From assembly GCA_963457665.1 (NCBI GenBank), contig OY735206.1:54554484-54618483 (forward strand): a stretch of 64,000 bases of DNA, given 5' to 3'. The stretch comes from Thysanoteuthis rhombus. Taxonomy: Eukaryota > Mollusca > Cephalopoda > Oegopsida > Thysanoteuthidae. The translations under genes were made by a program, and so were the position numbers. Below the pieces are notes generated by a model. The model was given only the letters and a program-made list of their open reading frames with translations, ran no database searches and was not told the origin of the DNA. Numbering within the stretch: position 1 is the first letter of the stretch; every line of letters starts with the position of its first letter. Positions 11,023-21,864 of this stretch are shown here, one piece after another.

Positions 11023-11595
11023 TTAGTTTCCTGACCAAAATTGTATGCACATCTTTTCCGCTATTTGTTCCTCTTCCATCAATTTATAAAACTCTTGAAA
11101 ACAGATTTGATTGTCTTTGTCCGTGTCAGCTTCAAAGATACTCTGGTGTACAATACCGCGCATCTCTTCCTCTGGAAGTGTACCACTGGTCAATGACAGT
11201 AAAATATCCAACAGTTCTTCACTGGAAATCCAATCATCATTATTAAGATCGAATAGTCTAAAAAGAAATCTTAATTTCTCTTTTTTTGAATTGAGGCCCT
11301 GATCTTTTGTATCTAAAGGACGAAACCTGGCCAAAATACGAATGAAGTCATGAAAATACACTTTCTCCGAGTTGCTCTCTCTAAAGAAAGAATGGACGAT
11401 CCGGTCCCCAATTGGATTGATAGTGAGCTCGGTAATTTTCAAGAAGTCTGCCCTTGTTAAGTAGCCCTTATCAGCTCTGTCTAATTTTTCAAATCTTAAG
11501 AAAAGATTCCGGAGATCTTTGGCATCGAAACCTGTTTCGTTTGACAATTCAGATACTCTTAGAAGAGTAGACTTCTTAGATTGACTTCTCCCCAT
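11023..11595 (-). CDS. CHP1-like EF-hand protein (calcineurin B homologous), intronless
   Basis: The 190-residue product matches the calcineurin B homologous protein family (human CHP1 is 195 residues). Known members bind Na+/H+ exchangers at the membrane and can inhibit calcineurin; that role is inferred here. The start chosen gives MGRSQSKK, a good N-myristoylation signal (Gly2, Ser6, Lys7), with A at -3 and G at +4. The frame is open upstream to 11667 with an earlier ATG at 11658, but that context is weaker and would bury the signal. Residues 39-50 form a degenerate first EF loop, and ELTINPIGDRIVHSFF matches a CHP hallmark. Residues 116-127 (DLNNDDWISSEE) and 157-168 (DTDKDNQICFQE) are canonical calcium loops. 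The C-terminus ends EKMCIQF, like the family's QKMSIRF. No frame break is seen. Family genes normally have several introns, so this is a retrogene or an intron-lost paralogue. A CT-rich stretch ending in CGCAG upstream could be a 3' splice site for a 5' UTR exon. Confidence 0.85.
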   Translation of the reverse strand: MGRSQSKKSTLLRVSELSNETGFDAKDLRNLFLRFEKLDRADKGYLTRADFLKITELTINPIGDRIVHSFFRESNSEKVYFHDFIRILARFRPLDTKDQGLNSKKEKLRFLFRLFDLNNDDWISSEELLDILLSLTSGTLPEEEMRGIVHQSIFEADTDKDNQICFQEFYKLMEEEQIAEKMCIQFWSGN

Positions 11596-11667
11596 ATTTG
11601 GGTCAACCAAGAAGTGCCAGATTCGTGAAAGTCTTTTTCTGCGCAGAAGAGGAATCATGAATATCAA

Positions 11668-12068
11668 TGAGTTCGTTCGTGACGTTTAAAAAAAGCAAAC
11701 GAAAACGTCATAACAGCTTTAAGGCGTCCTAATTTCTTTCGTGACAAATTGCCATTATTTTCAATTTTTGACCTGTTTTCCTTCATCTAATCTTGTGGCT
11801 TTTTAATGGAATACGATGGACATATAAGCACACAAACCTTCCTAAATAAATATTAGATAGATAGTTAGAAATTAGATCATTACTTTCGCGAAGAAAGCGA
11901 ATTATTTTCAAGTTGCAGAACACCCAGACAGTTTTTTTTTGCGTACACTAATTTGGCGTATTTTAGAGGCTTCTTAATACAACACCATTGGCTACAATGC
12001 ATCGTTTCCCAGAAGAAGATCGACATACATCCATACTTTCTTAAATATATATTTATATATTTATATAT

Positions 12069-12072
<4 letters not shown>
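11668..12072. other. 5' flank of the CHP-like gene
   Basis: AT-rich sequence upstream of the minus-strand gene. No convincing TATA box or other regulatory element can be picked out by eye. Confidence 0.3.
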
Positions 12073-12141
<69 letters not shown>

Positions 12142-12186
12142 ATCATCATTATCGTAGTGAAAGCAAACGCATACCCCATACAATTA

Positions 12187-12228
<42 letters not shown>
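12073..12228. repeat. (GA)n and (TA)n microsatellites
   Basis: A run of about 31 AG units at 12073-12135 follows a short TA tract, and a second run of TA lies at 12192-12228, with 55 bases of unique sequence between them. Confidence 0.95.
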
Positions 12229-12230
<2 letters not shown>

Positions 12231-12299
12231 TTTTTTATCGTCTTAGCTAAAGTTGATAGTATATATATTCCAACCAGCTAGCAAGTTCCTGTTCCGTCG

Positions 12300-12890
12300 A
12301 AGCTTCCTGTTTTCAAGTCGACGGTCACCATGTACCCCTATTCATTCTTGCTGTTTCATTGTCTAATAACCGGGATTTTCGGCAATGTTCAATAATTCCT
12401 ATTTGATTGTTTTCGATGCTTTTTGCACAGCTATGCATGTCTCCTATGTTACAGAACTAATCGCTGATCTTGTGTTTCCCCTCTGGTTTAGTCTAAAAGT
12501 TGTTTTTAGTTAAAGTATACTTTTACTTATCTTACCTGGTCCACGTTTTCTTGGTTTTATCAGTTTGCATGTTGGGTTTGCTCAGAAGTTTTCTTTGTGG
12601 CTCTTTAGTGTAATAAAGGCTTCAATTTTTTTCGTTTTTGTGATTTCTTTTGCTTCGAAGTTAATCTCACGCCCTGTTTCCATACGTTTTGGTGATGTTT
12701 GCTTTGAAAACTTATCGAGTTCTTGGGGTTTAAAATTGTCGAGGGGTTATTCCATTGATATACTTCGAAAATTTGTTACTTGGCATTCCTTGTTTGATCT
12801 CCTATCCCGCCTAACAATCTATCAGTCAGACGAATGGACCAGAGCCAAATGTTTCCGCTTTTCCTGATTCCAGTCAATACAATAATCTTT
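12300..12890 (-). mobile_element. reverse transcriptase fragment of an unclassified retroelement
   Basis: The minus strand across 12545-12730 reads EINFEAKEITKTKKIEAF, then ITLKSHKENF, NPTCKLIKP. This matches an invertebrate retroelement RT pattern I know as FITLKDHKPNF followed by NPTCRLINPSK. Sequence beyond it (TNQWRNT-like) agrees with the next block of that family. The element is truncated at both ends and broken. I cannot place it in a named clade from this piece. Confidence 0.6.
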
Positions 12891-13249
12891 CACACTGACA
12901 AAGACCAGATCCATCTCTTTTGGTTACCTAATTCCCCCAACAATAATACAAATTGATTTATTTTAATATACGTTATTCATTTATTCTATTTTTATGCTCG
13001 TGTTAACGTATTCTTCTATTTTCGTTATTATTTCATTATCAGGGATCAGGGTGTCTAGTCATGTATATAGTGGCTGCAAAAGTCTGATCACTTGATCTGC
13101 AAGCTTTTCTCTTTTTTGCCATTTTAGCTGCTTTTGGTGCGTTGTAATTCTACTTCTAATCGTCACCATGAGATGATATGAACATACAACTGAAGAGAAA
13201 TGCCACACTTTGGCCAAAGTGGGGTAAGGAGATTCTGTGATTATTTTGG

Positions 13250-13251
13250 TG

Positions 13252-13295
<44 letters not shown>

Positions 13296-13870
13296 GTCTT
13301 TTAACGTCTGTTGTTGGACATAGACCTTCCCTAGGATTCGCCTCACTTCTCTATCATGGGCGCTGCAGAGCCAGTACCTTCTGAATTTGTCTAGCTCGTC
13401 TCTCCATCCAATATTCTGCCGGCCTCAGTTGCGCTTGCGATCTCGGGGGATCCATGTCGTGAGTCGCGATGTCCATCAATTGTCCGCCATTCTTACAACA
13501 TAGCTAGCCCACCACCATTTTAGTTCTTTGAAGGATTCTATGATGTCCCTGACTCTTGTCTTTTCCCCGATGTTCTGTGCTGTATTGTGGTCTCTCTATG
13601 TGAGGCCCAACATAATTCTTTCGTGTGCACGTTGCATGTTTCTCAATTTGCAGATCTGTCTCTTGGTTAGGTTCCATGTTTCAGCTCCATAAGTGACGAT
13701 TGAGAGGATACATTGGTTATATACCCTTTTTAGGATTAATGAGATCTTCTTATTTATCCTAAATGCTTGCCATCCTAGTGTGATTCTTCGCTTGATTTCT
13801 TCTTCTTTTGAGGGTCTCATGGAGATTCATTGTTCTAGGTAGATGTAGTGATCTAAATTCTCCAGTTCTA
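13250..13870 (-). mobile_element. RTE-clade LINE, 3' fragment with (ATG)n tail
   Basis: The tail is the (CAT)n block at 13253-13294, which is (ATG)n on the coding strand. Upstream on the minus strand a 74-codon open frame (13596-13820) reads RPSKEEEIKRRITLGWQAF, then CILSIVTYGAETWNLTKRQ and QRAHERIMLGLT, the C-terminal domain of the family. Beyond this the frame breaks, but the rest of the tail domain can still be followed to the repeat. 5' truncated, and the RT core is absent. Confidence 0.85.
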
Positions 13871-14424
13871 TGTCCTCGCTAGAATGCAAATAAGGCAGTC
13901 ACGACCCGATGGAAGCTTATGAAAAATAACACCCACAAATGAAAATTCTGTACCGAGGGAAAGAAAACCTCTCTTTATACCGACAAGGTTATAAAACATG
14001 AGGTAATAAACAACCATGCCATTTCAGCAACTGCTTTGAAGATTGTTGATCTCCTGCAGAATGCCGCTTCGGGGACAATAAAGCATTGTTGTCACAAAAG
14101 CTCTCGGAGTTGGAACATTGTGAATATAACGACCTAGACGAAGACAACAGTCAATATAAATCTGAATATACAAGAGAGAGGTGTCATACCGTCTATTTGT
14201 TTGTTATGCTATTAAAAGCCACCTAAACAGGAGCAGTCCCAACAAATTTGGTATACATAATTTATGAGCTGAGGGGAAGGATACAAAGTAAACAGTTTTG
14301 AGAAAAGTTTTCTTCAAAGGTTTTATTGAGGGATTCTATTTACAATGCAGCTGGAATTCTAAACTTGATTGTTACTTTTTGTCCAATATATATTTATATA
14401 TACATGATTATGAATTGCGTTATA
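13871..14424. other. unassigned sequence between two LINE fragments
   Basis: Lies between a minus-strand and a plus-strand RTE fragment. No gene or repeat recognised. Confidence 0.3.
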
Positions 14425-15787
14425 TTGAAAAAGCTGGTAAGAGAGTCAACAGAAAACTAGCTATTCTATTCAACTTGTGTCTGAAACAGAGTAAAGTCCC
14501 GAACGACTGGAACACAGCTATCATAATACTTCTACATAAAAAGGTAATCCCAAAGACCTCAACAACTACAGACCAATAAGCCTGCTCAACTGCATATACA
14601 AACTTCTCACAAAAATCATCACCAACCGGATTACTAAAACGCTAGACGAGAATCAACCACGAGAACAGGTTGGATTTAGAAGAAATTACTCGACCATGGA
14701 CCATCTTCATTCAATAAATCAGCTGAAAGAGAAGGCAGCAGAATACAAAATGCCACTCGCTGTAGCATTTATAGACTTCAAGAAGGCATTCAACTCTGTA
14801 GAAATTCCCATGGTCATGAAGGCCGTCACCTTACAAGGTGTAAACCCAGTATACGTTAAAGTACTGCAACACATATACAACCACAGCAACTCCTTCATTA
14901 GGCTACATAAGGACTCTGAACCGTTTCAGCTCCAAAAAGGAGTAAGACAAGGTGATACCAGCTCACCCAAACTCTTTACTGCCTGCTTTGAGATGATCTT
15001 CAGAAACATGGACTGGGAGGAAAAGAGGAATCAAAATAGACGGCGAATATCTAAGCAACCTTAGATTTGCAGACGACATCGTCCTTTTCGCAGAGAACCT
15101 ATACGACACCCAACTAATGCTAAACGATCTAAATGCAGCCTACACATGAACTTCAGTAAAACGAAAATCATGTGCAACAATCATGTTGAGAATAAAAACA
15201 TAACTGTCAAGATAGAAGATGCAAAACTTGGCAAAGTCGACCACTACATCTACCTAGGACAAAAAATCTCCATGAGACCCTCAAAAGAGGAGGAAATCAA
15301 GCGAAGAATCACTTTGGGGTGGCAAGCCTTCAGCAGAGCAAGCTCAACTTGAAAAGAAGAGTATACAACTAATGCATTCTCGCGATAGTCACTTACGGAG
15401 CTGAAACATGGAACCTAACCAAGAGACAGGCCTGCAAACTGAAAAGTATGTAACGTGCACATGAGAGAATCATGCTCAACCATAAATGATGAGATCACAA
15501 GATAGCTCAGTATATAAGGAAGAAAACGGGTGTCCATGACTTTAGAAACTATCAAAAAACTCAAATGGCAATGGGCAGGCCTTGTTGTAAGAATGAAAGA
15601 CAACCGATAGACAACATGGATCCCCAGAGATCACATAAGAAACCAGGCTGACAGAACACAAGATGAGGGGAGATGAACTAGACAGATTCTGGAAATACTG
15701 GCTCCACGACGCCCATGATAGAGAATTGTGACGAATCCCGGGGAAGGTCTATGTCCAACGACTGACGTTTGAAGACTGATGATGCTA
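14425..15787 (+). mobile_element. RTE-clade LINE, longest copy in the window
   Basis: About 1.36 kb covering RT and the C-terminal domain. In order: LAILFNLCLKQSKVPNDWNT, the NYRPISLLN block, NYSTMDHLHSINQLKEKAAE, RT motif A (FIDFKKAFNSV) near 14770, motif B (GVRQGDTSSPKLFTACFE) near 14940, motif C (LRFADDIVLFAENL) near 15061, then YLGQKISMRPSKEEEIKRR and the C-terminal domain to the end near 15785. The endonuclease half is missing (5' truncation) and several frame breaks split the frame into at least three open parts. The tail is only a short TGATGATGC. The RTE clade is inferred from the C-terminal domain pattern (WQWAGH-type block) and the simple-repeat tail. Confidence 0.9.
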
Positions 15788-15825
15788 TTGAAACTCTTAT
15801 TTGAAATGATCTTCCATTATTACAT

Positions 15826-15960
15826 GAAGAATGTATCACTTAGCCTAGACAACGTAAATAGAAATCACAACGAAAGAAAATGGTGCTCATTGCTACGACA
15901 CCCCCATTTTCTCGAATTGTTTATTCTATTTACATTGTCTAGGCCAAGTGATACATTATC
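15826..15960. repeat. inverted repeat built from a SINE-like body
   Basis: ATGTATCACTTAGCCTAGAC at 15826 and its reverse complement near 15940-15958 bracket two arms of about 53 bases separated by about 25 bases. The right arm matches the SINE-like body at 7440-7490 (CCATTTTCTC.AATTGTTTA and the TGATACATTA end). So one SINE 3' body sits beside an inverted copy of itself. The arms are diverged by several substitutions and small indels. Confidence 0.6.
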
Positions 15961-16344
15961 AAAAGTGTGCGTGTGTGTGCTGGGAGGGGGGTGATTAAAT
16001 CATTTTCCTTCATAAAGGGGTCTTTCCCCCACTTAAGACTATTTTCCCTCCTTTAGGGGCTCCAAGTAAAGGTAAACATTTTTTCATCTTTGAGAAGCCA
16101 GAAATAAATTGAAAACTTTTTTCCACTAGTCTGAATGAATTAGTCCTTGAACTGCGTAGACGGGTACTTTAGCTAGTATATAATATTCTACTTTTGTGCT
16201 TACAAAGTACAACGTACTAAAACAAAATCCATTTGAAATATCTTTTCAAACACTCGGATTGTTAGTAAAAGCCTCAGAAATATCTCACTTCTATTAAAAG
16301 ATTAAAGATTTGAAAAATTGATCTAAATTTCATCTTTTCACTAG

Positions 16345-16345
<1 letters not shown>
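15961..16345. other. unassigned sequence
   Basis: No gene or repeat recognised. Confidence 0.3.

Positions 16346-16439
<94 letters not shown>
16346..16439. repeat. (TA)n microsatellite, about 47 units
   Basis: A perfect TA run of about 94 bases, able to extrude as a cruciform. Confidence 0.97.
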
Positions 16440-16441
<2 letters not shown>

Positions 16442-16855
16442 ACCATAATTGAGAAATATTGATAGCCACAAGGTATGTTATCTGAAACGACTAAAGAAAG
16501 TACAGTGCTGAAACGACAATAATGGTTGCTCTAAGTGACTGTTATTTATTTTGTACGTCGGCTGCCGATATAGAAAATCGGTCAGTATCGATCTCGGTCC
16601 AAACCATCAGACAGAGGGAATCAATCTAAAATCTGCTGGAATATGATCGAATATTTCATTCACGAGAGCGCGTGCACGCTCGGATCTGCGTAATATTTAA
16701 GGTGTATGTGTTAAGCGTGTGTGTGTTTCGGAGGGGGAAAAAACCTTTACGTGAGTATAGTCAGATATCAGAAATCTATTTTCGTACATGGGTTTTAGTA
16801 TCTTTGAGGATAATTTTTTTTTAATCTCTGTATTAAATGCACGGATTTAGATCAG
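16440..16855. other. unassigned sequence
   Basis: No gene recognised. Confidence 0.3.
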
Positions 16856-17655
16856 CGATGTTCCAGATGTAACAACGAACGAAGTAGTTTTTGTACTACG
16901 AAATAAGAAAAGCAGAAAAGCCCCAGGTGGAGATGCCATAATGACAGATCTTTTGGAAGACGCAGAAGACAATAAAGACCCTGGAAATTACTACCCTATT
17001 ACTCTACTACCAAAAATTTACAAACTATTCTCGAAAATACTTACAAATAGATTGGAACATACTCCAGATGAAAACGGACAGACGTTCTTCAGAAGCAACT
17101 ATCCGACAATGGATCATATCTACAGAATCACCCAAGGATGGCAAGCCTTTGGCAGAGCAAGCCCAACCTTCGAAAACAAGATGATCCCAATAATCATAAA
17201 AAGAAGAGTATATAATTAATGCATCCTCTCGATAGTCACTTCTGGGGCTGAAACATGGAACTTAACCAAGAGACAGACCTGCAAACTGAGAAGCATGCAG
17301 CATGCGCATGAGAAAATCATTCTCAATCTTACATGGACAGATTGCAAGACAGCACAATATATCAGGAAGAAAAACGGGGCCAAGACATGATAGAATCTGT
17401 TAGAAAACTCTAATGGCAATGGGCTGGTCATGTTGCAAGAATGACAGACAACCAATGGACATCACGACTCACAACATGGATTACCAGAGATCACATAAGA
17501 AACTGAGGCCGACAAAATACAAGATGGAGAGATGAACGAGACAATTTCAGAAAATACTAGCTCTGCGATAGAGAAATGTGGCGAATCCTGGGGAAGGTCT
17601 ATGTCCAACGACGGACGTTAAAAGATTGATGTTGATGATCATGATGATGACACAT
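16856..17655 (+). mobile_element. RTE-clade LINE with internal deletion of the RT core
   Basis: The plus strand reads VVFVLRNKKSRKAPGGDAI, then NYYPITLLPKIYKLFSKILT, NRLEHTPDENGQ and NYPTMDHIYRITQ, then jumps directly to GWQAFGRASPTFENKMIP of the C-terminal domain. The whole catalytic RT region (motifs A to C, about 550 bases in the copy at 14.4 kb) is missing, yet the frame stays open across the joint. The C-terminal part then runs broken to a GATGTTGATGATCATGATGA tail. Confidence 0.85.
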
Positions 17656-18223
17656 ATTGCAACAAGTAATCGAGAAGACTTCAGAATACAACAAACCATT
17701 TTTTTGGTTTATGTAGACTATGAAAAAGCCTTCAAGTAAATGCGAGAAGGAAGTATAAATGAGAATTCTATGAACGTAATTAATAAGGATTATATAAATC
17801 TAATGAAGAATAAATACGAAAATGGCAATAACTGGACTTCAACTGGAGATTAGAAAAAGAGTAAGACAAAGGGATAAAAAGCACATAATAGCGAGCCTTG
17901 AATGACTGGGAAAACATGGAGTAAACGTAGACGGAGAGAATTTAGACGATTCAAGGTACTATTTTAGAGAAAAGACAGGAGTCTGAGATATAGAAACCAT
18001 TGGGAAACTCAAATAGCAATATATTACAAGAATGTCAGACAACCGCCGGAAATCACGACTCACAGCGTAGATCCCCAGAGATCATATGCGAAATTGGAGC
18101 CGACAGAAAATAAAATGACGTGATGAGATAGACAAATTCAAAAAGTACTGGCTCCACGATGCCCATGATAGAGGGATCCGGTGAATCTTGGGGAAAGATT
18201 ATGTCGAACGACGGTCGCTAAAG

Positions 18224-18254
<31 letters not shown>

Positions 18255-18281
18255 AATGATGATGATGATGATGATGATGAT
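17656..18281 (+). mobile_element. RTE-clade LINE fragment with long (GAT)n tail
   Basis: Starts directly after the tail of the preceding copy. The first part reads YNKPFFLVYVDYEKAFK (RT motif A of a different subfamily). After a deletion and breaks it continues into the C-terminal domain (DNRRKSRLT, KYWLHDAHDRG, LGKDYVERRSL). The (GAT)n tail is at 18225-18281. Confidence 0.75.
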
Positions 18282-19005
18282 GCACTGATATCAAAAACCG
18301 CGGAGGGTCTACAAGAACATGTTTGGTGATTTTAATCAACATCATAATAGAAGCCCCGAAATACGGTTAAGGATCAACAGAACTAAGACAAAAGTAATGT
18401 TTAATAATAAAGTTTCGAAAACGATCATAAGAATAGAGAGTGTAACCTTGGAAGCAGATCTAGTCGGGCGATAAAGTTAGAGAAAGGCCTCGGAAATGAA
18501 ATAAGATGGTGCATAACGATCTGCTGGAAAATATTTCGCACGAATAGAGACATACTGCGAATTACCAATATGGTTAAAACCTGAAGTATACAATCAATGC
18601 ACAAAACCAGATGTGACGCACAGACCATACGAACAAAAAAACAAAAACAAAAAACAACTTAGAACCGCACAGAGGGCAATGGGAAGAGAAATTTTAGGGA
18701 TAATTCATGACGATAGAAAAGGATCAACATAGACCCGAGTGAGAACCAGGGTGAAGGACATTGTACAAGTTAAAACGGTAGGATAAGAAGGGCGCATAAC
18801 GAGATGAGGGGACAATAGATCAGGCTAATTGATTGGTATGGTGGGAGAATGTATACAGTAGGGAAATCAGACACAAGATAGAGAGATATGATTGAGAGGT
18901 TTGTCGGTAAGAGATCAGCGCAATCATGTTCGGCATTGAAGGAGTGTGGAAAGGCCGTTATTAAGCAGTGGACTTATAACGGATGATGATCATGATGATG
19001 ACTTG
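18282..19005 (+). mobile_element. RTE-clade LINE fragment, second subfamily
   Basis: Follows the tail of the previous copy with no gap. Blocks seen are RINRTKTKVMFNNKVSKTII, then LRTAQRAMGREILGIIHDD and TRVRTRVKDIVQVK. The QRAMxRxxLGI and VKDI spacing is that of another RTE subfamily, distinct from the QRAHERIMLGL copies. The tail is GGATGATGATCATGATGATG at the end. Many breaks. Confidence 0.7.
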
Positions 19006-19154
19006 TTCGTGTGTGGAGTTACGAGCTTGCATAACGTCTATTGATACAAGAAAACCGAATCCAAATTCCGCTGATCTGAATACTGATTAGACTTGATTCT
19101 GCTTAGCTTCGGTAATCAGACGAAATGCTATTGTCACCCATCCAAGTACTGATT

Positions 19155-19160
<6 letters not shown>

Positions 19161-19225
<65 letters not shown>

Positions 19226-19231
19226 TATATA
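19161..19231. repeat. (CT)n(AT)n compound microsatellite
   Basis: A CT run of about 14 units joins a TA run of about 20 units, the reverse complement of the (TA)n(GA)n form at 39.7 and 59.0 kb. Confidence 0.95.
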
Positions 19232-20254
19232 GTTATTTTAATTGCTTAATTTAAAACCCACAGATGCAGACAGAAACACGTACTTTTATAGGAGAGCACA
19301 TACACACTTACAAAAACATACTGCCATCACATATTCAAACAAACACTAACGCACCTCCATACATACTCAGAAGCATAACATTTCGAGTGTGGGCGCTTAA
19401 AAACGACCGTTGCATGTCAAATACCTTGATGGTGAGGCTCGTTACTGTAGATAACAGGAGTGTACCAACATTGATTGAAACTCGAATAACCCTCATCTGT
19501 CGACCATTACGCTCGTGGTGTAAATTAGAAACCGTTGACCTAAACTACCACAAAAAACTGGCAAGATAGGTTTCTTCAGTAAGTCTGGTTGGCTATGTAT
19601 GTATCGAATAGGCTGCACCACTAGAGCTACAGGGCTGGAAATTTAAACGTTTACTCTTCATTATGTCTAGAAAAGAAATTTTTCTTTTTTTAGAAATTGC
19701 CCCTTAAATAGCTATACAGTGGGAGGTTCAATTTACATTGTAAGTTTATGCTAAATTGATCCCTTTGTATTCATTAGCATTCACATTTATCTTTTTTTTT
19801 TTAAATTCTGGCTTTTTAGTGACCTCTGTCAAACATAAGACGAAAGAAGTAACTTATTCATCGATCACCCGCTTTTTTCCAATTTTTAATTGATCACTCC
19901 CAACACGGATTGCTACCCGAAGAAGTTGGTGACCTGGTGGTTTCTACTGAGTAAATAACCAGACCAGACCAGACGTTTCTATATTTATTTATTTAGATAA
20001 CACACGAAGTCGGATATTTATACTTTTAGCCACTCCTCGCGTTTGTAGAGGTTTTGGAAAATGTTTGATGACTTAATAGGAAGTAAAGTAATCAAGATAT
20101 TCAAAATGAGGCACAAGAGTACTTTGAGAAGATGATTTTGGCTTGCATCCCGACTTGAGCATTAAAATCTAATATATTCTCTCATAAGTAAATGTACTTC
20201 AATTGTGGTCATTATATCCTAGCCTCTGTAAAATCGATTTCGTGTATTTTATCC
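19232..20254. other. unassigned sequence
   Basis: A 101-codon plus frame (19264-19569) has no recognisable domain and no coding signature. CAGACCAGAC near 19965 is a short local duplication. Nothing else seen. Confidence 0.3.
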
Positions 20255-20593
20255 CAAAGTAGAGCGTTCCGATGAAAACTTTCGTAAACTGAAAGGACGT
20301 AAATCGAAGAACCAATAAGCATTCATTTATATAGCAAAAACAAATATGGCTTTCCAAGACCCCCCCCCCCATAACCTTCTTGTATGTCTGCCAATTTTTC
20401 GCTCAGGATAACACGTTTACGAACTATCTTAGTCTTTTTTGATACCGTAGGACTCATCTTGATAAACGACGCACAGAGTAAATATAGATAGAGCACAGAT
20501 GTCCACAGATAATTTGAAGCTCTAGAGGATTGAGGTCTTTCGTAAAAAGTATTGTGGCATAAAGTGAACTTTCGTAAACTGGGGAAAAACCTG
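20255..20593. mobile_element. palindromic MITE family C, copy 1
   Basis: The ends carry ACTTTCGTAAACTG-type blocks facing opposite ways (20278-20292 and 20567-20582), and the outer end reads GGGGAAAAACCTGTATAC. The copy at 54993-55333 shares this layout, with GGCGTAAA blocks in both halves and an ACACAGAATAAATA-like block in the middle (ACGCACAGAGTAAATATAGA here). Non-coding. Likely a non-autonomous DNA element of unknown superfamily. Confidence 0.5.
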
Positions 20594-20644
20594 TATACCT
20601 GAGGTACTCAAGTGCAGACCTAATTATAACTTAGAATGAGAATT

Positions 20645-21130
20645 TTGTTGTTTTTATACCAGCAGTAAGTCGGCTTTCACATCAGTAATAACCGGTGGTT
20701 TACTCTGGAGATCAAGCAAGTCTTCTGAAATAATCTAACCATCTTCTTAATACTCTAGCTGTTTCCAGCGATGCACTTGTCTGGAAGGCCTAGATTCTTC
20801 CCCAGGTTTCTTCTTCTTCCAACCTTTTCACGTGACTCCTTTGCGCCATTCCAACCGCTCCAAGAACGATGGACGTAAGTGTCATTTCATATTGCACAAT
20901 TTTTCTGTTCTCTAACGCGGTCTATATATTTGTGTAATTTTTCACCTACTTTCAATTTTGTTCTGTGGTATGCTCGTACAACGAAATTTAGTATCTGACG
21001 AAAATCCTCTTCGTTATTCACGATAACTAGATCTGGTCTTGTGGACTAGATTGGGCGATTCGTTCCGAGCCATTATTTTCATCGGAACCCATTGTATTTT
21101 TTACACCCATAGTAAGTCCTGGTTTTTTTT
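20645..21130 (-). mobile_element. REL-endonuclease LINE C-terminal fragment
   Basis: On the minus strand: RPDLVIVNNEEDFRQI, which carries the RPD start of the endonuclease signature, then VGEKLHKYI, HRSWSGWNGAK (family PIVIGALGTVPKS), and RAFQTSA..ARVLRR. This matches the variant at 57505-57930 and 32935-33260. Several frame changes; 5' and 3' truncated. Confidence 0.6.
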
Positions 21131-21590
21131 TTCGAGATTAAATTATAGTGAAACAATCCTCTAGCACTTCCATCGTTTTACTTACACGAAACTTTTTTTT
21201 TCTTTTTTTTATTGAACAGCAGAAATCGAGAAGTTAGAGTTGTAAGATTTTATTATCCATTCCTGTTACTGGCCTTCTTTAGCAAAAATAAATGTAGTAA
21301 AAAGAATATTCTGATTTTAAATCCGGAAGAAAGCCTTTTTTTCTCTCTCTCATCGTCAGCAAACTAGACTTCGTGAAATATGCAACATCTGATATGGACA
21401 GATATTAAATAAATACCCCAAGAATTCTTAATCTGACACGAACGCCAGTTAGACTCAGGAAAGAGGAACCGGCATTTCAACGTGATTAAGTCGAAAGCAT
21501 AAATATTTATTCATGCATTAGCTTGATAAGTAATGTTGTAAACAAACGGTATAATCTCCCAAAATATATGTAGCACCATAGTATCAACCA
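21131..21590. other. unassigned sequence
   Basis: T-rich tracts, no gene recognised. Confidence 0.3.
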
Positions 21591-21658
21591 CACACACACA
21601 CACGTACACACACACACTCAAACACACTCATGCACATACACACACACACACACACAAA
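21591..21658. repeat. (CA)n microsatellite, interrupted
   Basis: CA runs broken by short inserts (CGTACA, CTCAAA, TGCACATA). Confidence 0.9.
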
Positions 21659-21864
21659 ACACAAAGTGATCTTTCACTTCAGTTGCTTTAGGAAAGTTCT
21701 GTCTTTCGGACGAATCATTAGCGCCTGGGTGCATAAGTCTCAATTCTAAATTCGAGAGAGAGAGAGTTGATCCTGCCCGACCTATGTCGATAGTACTCAG
21801 GAGTCATGATTTTTTTTTCTTCTCGGCGCGAAATATAAATCGAAAATGAACGATAGAAGAAACA

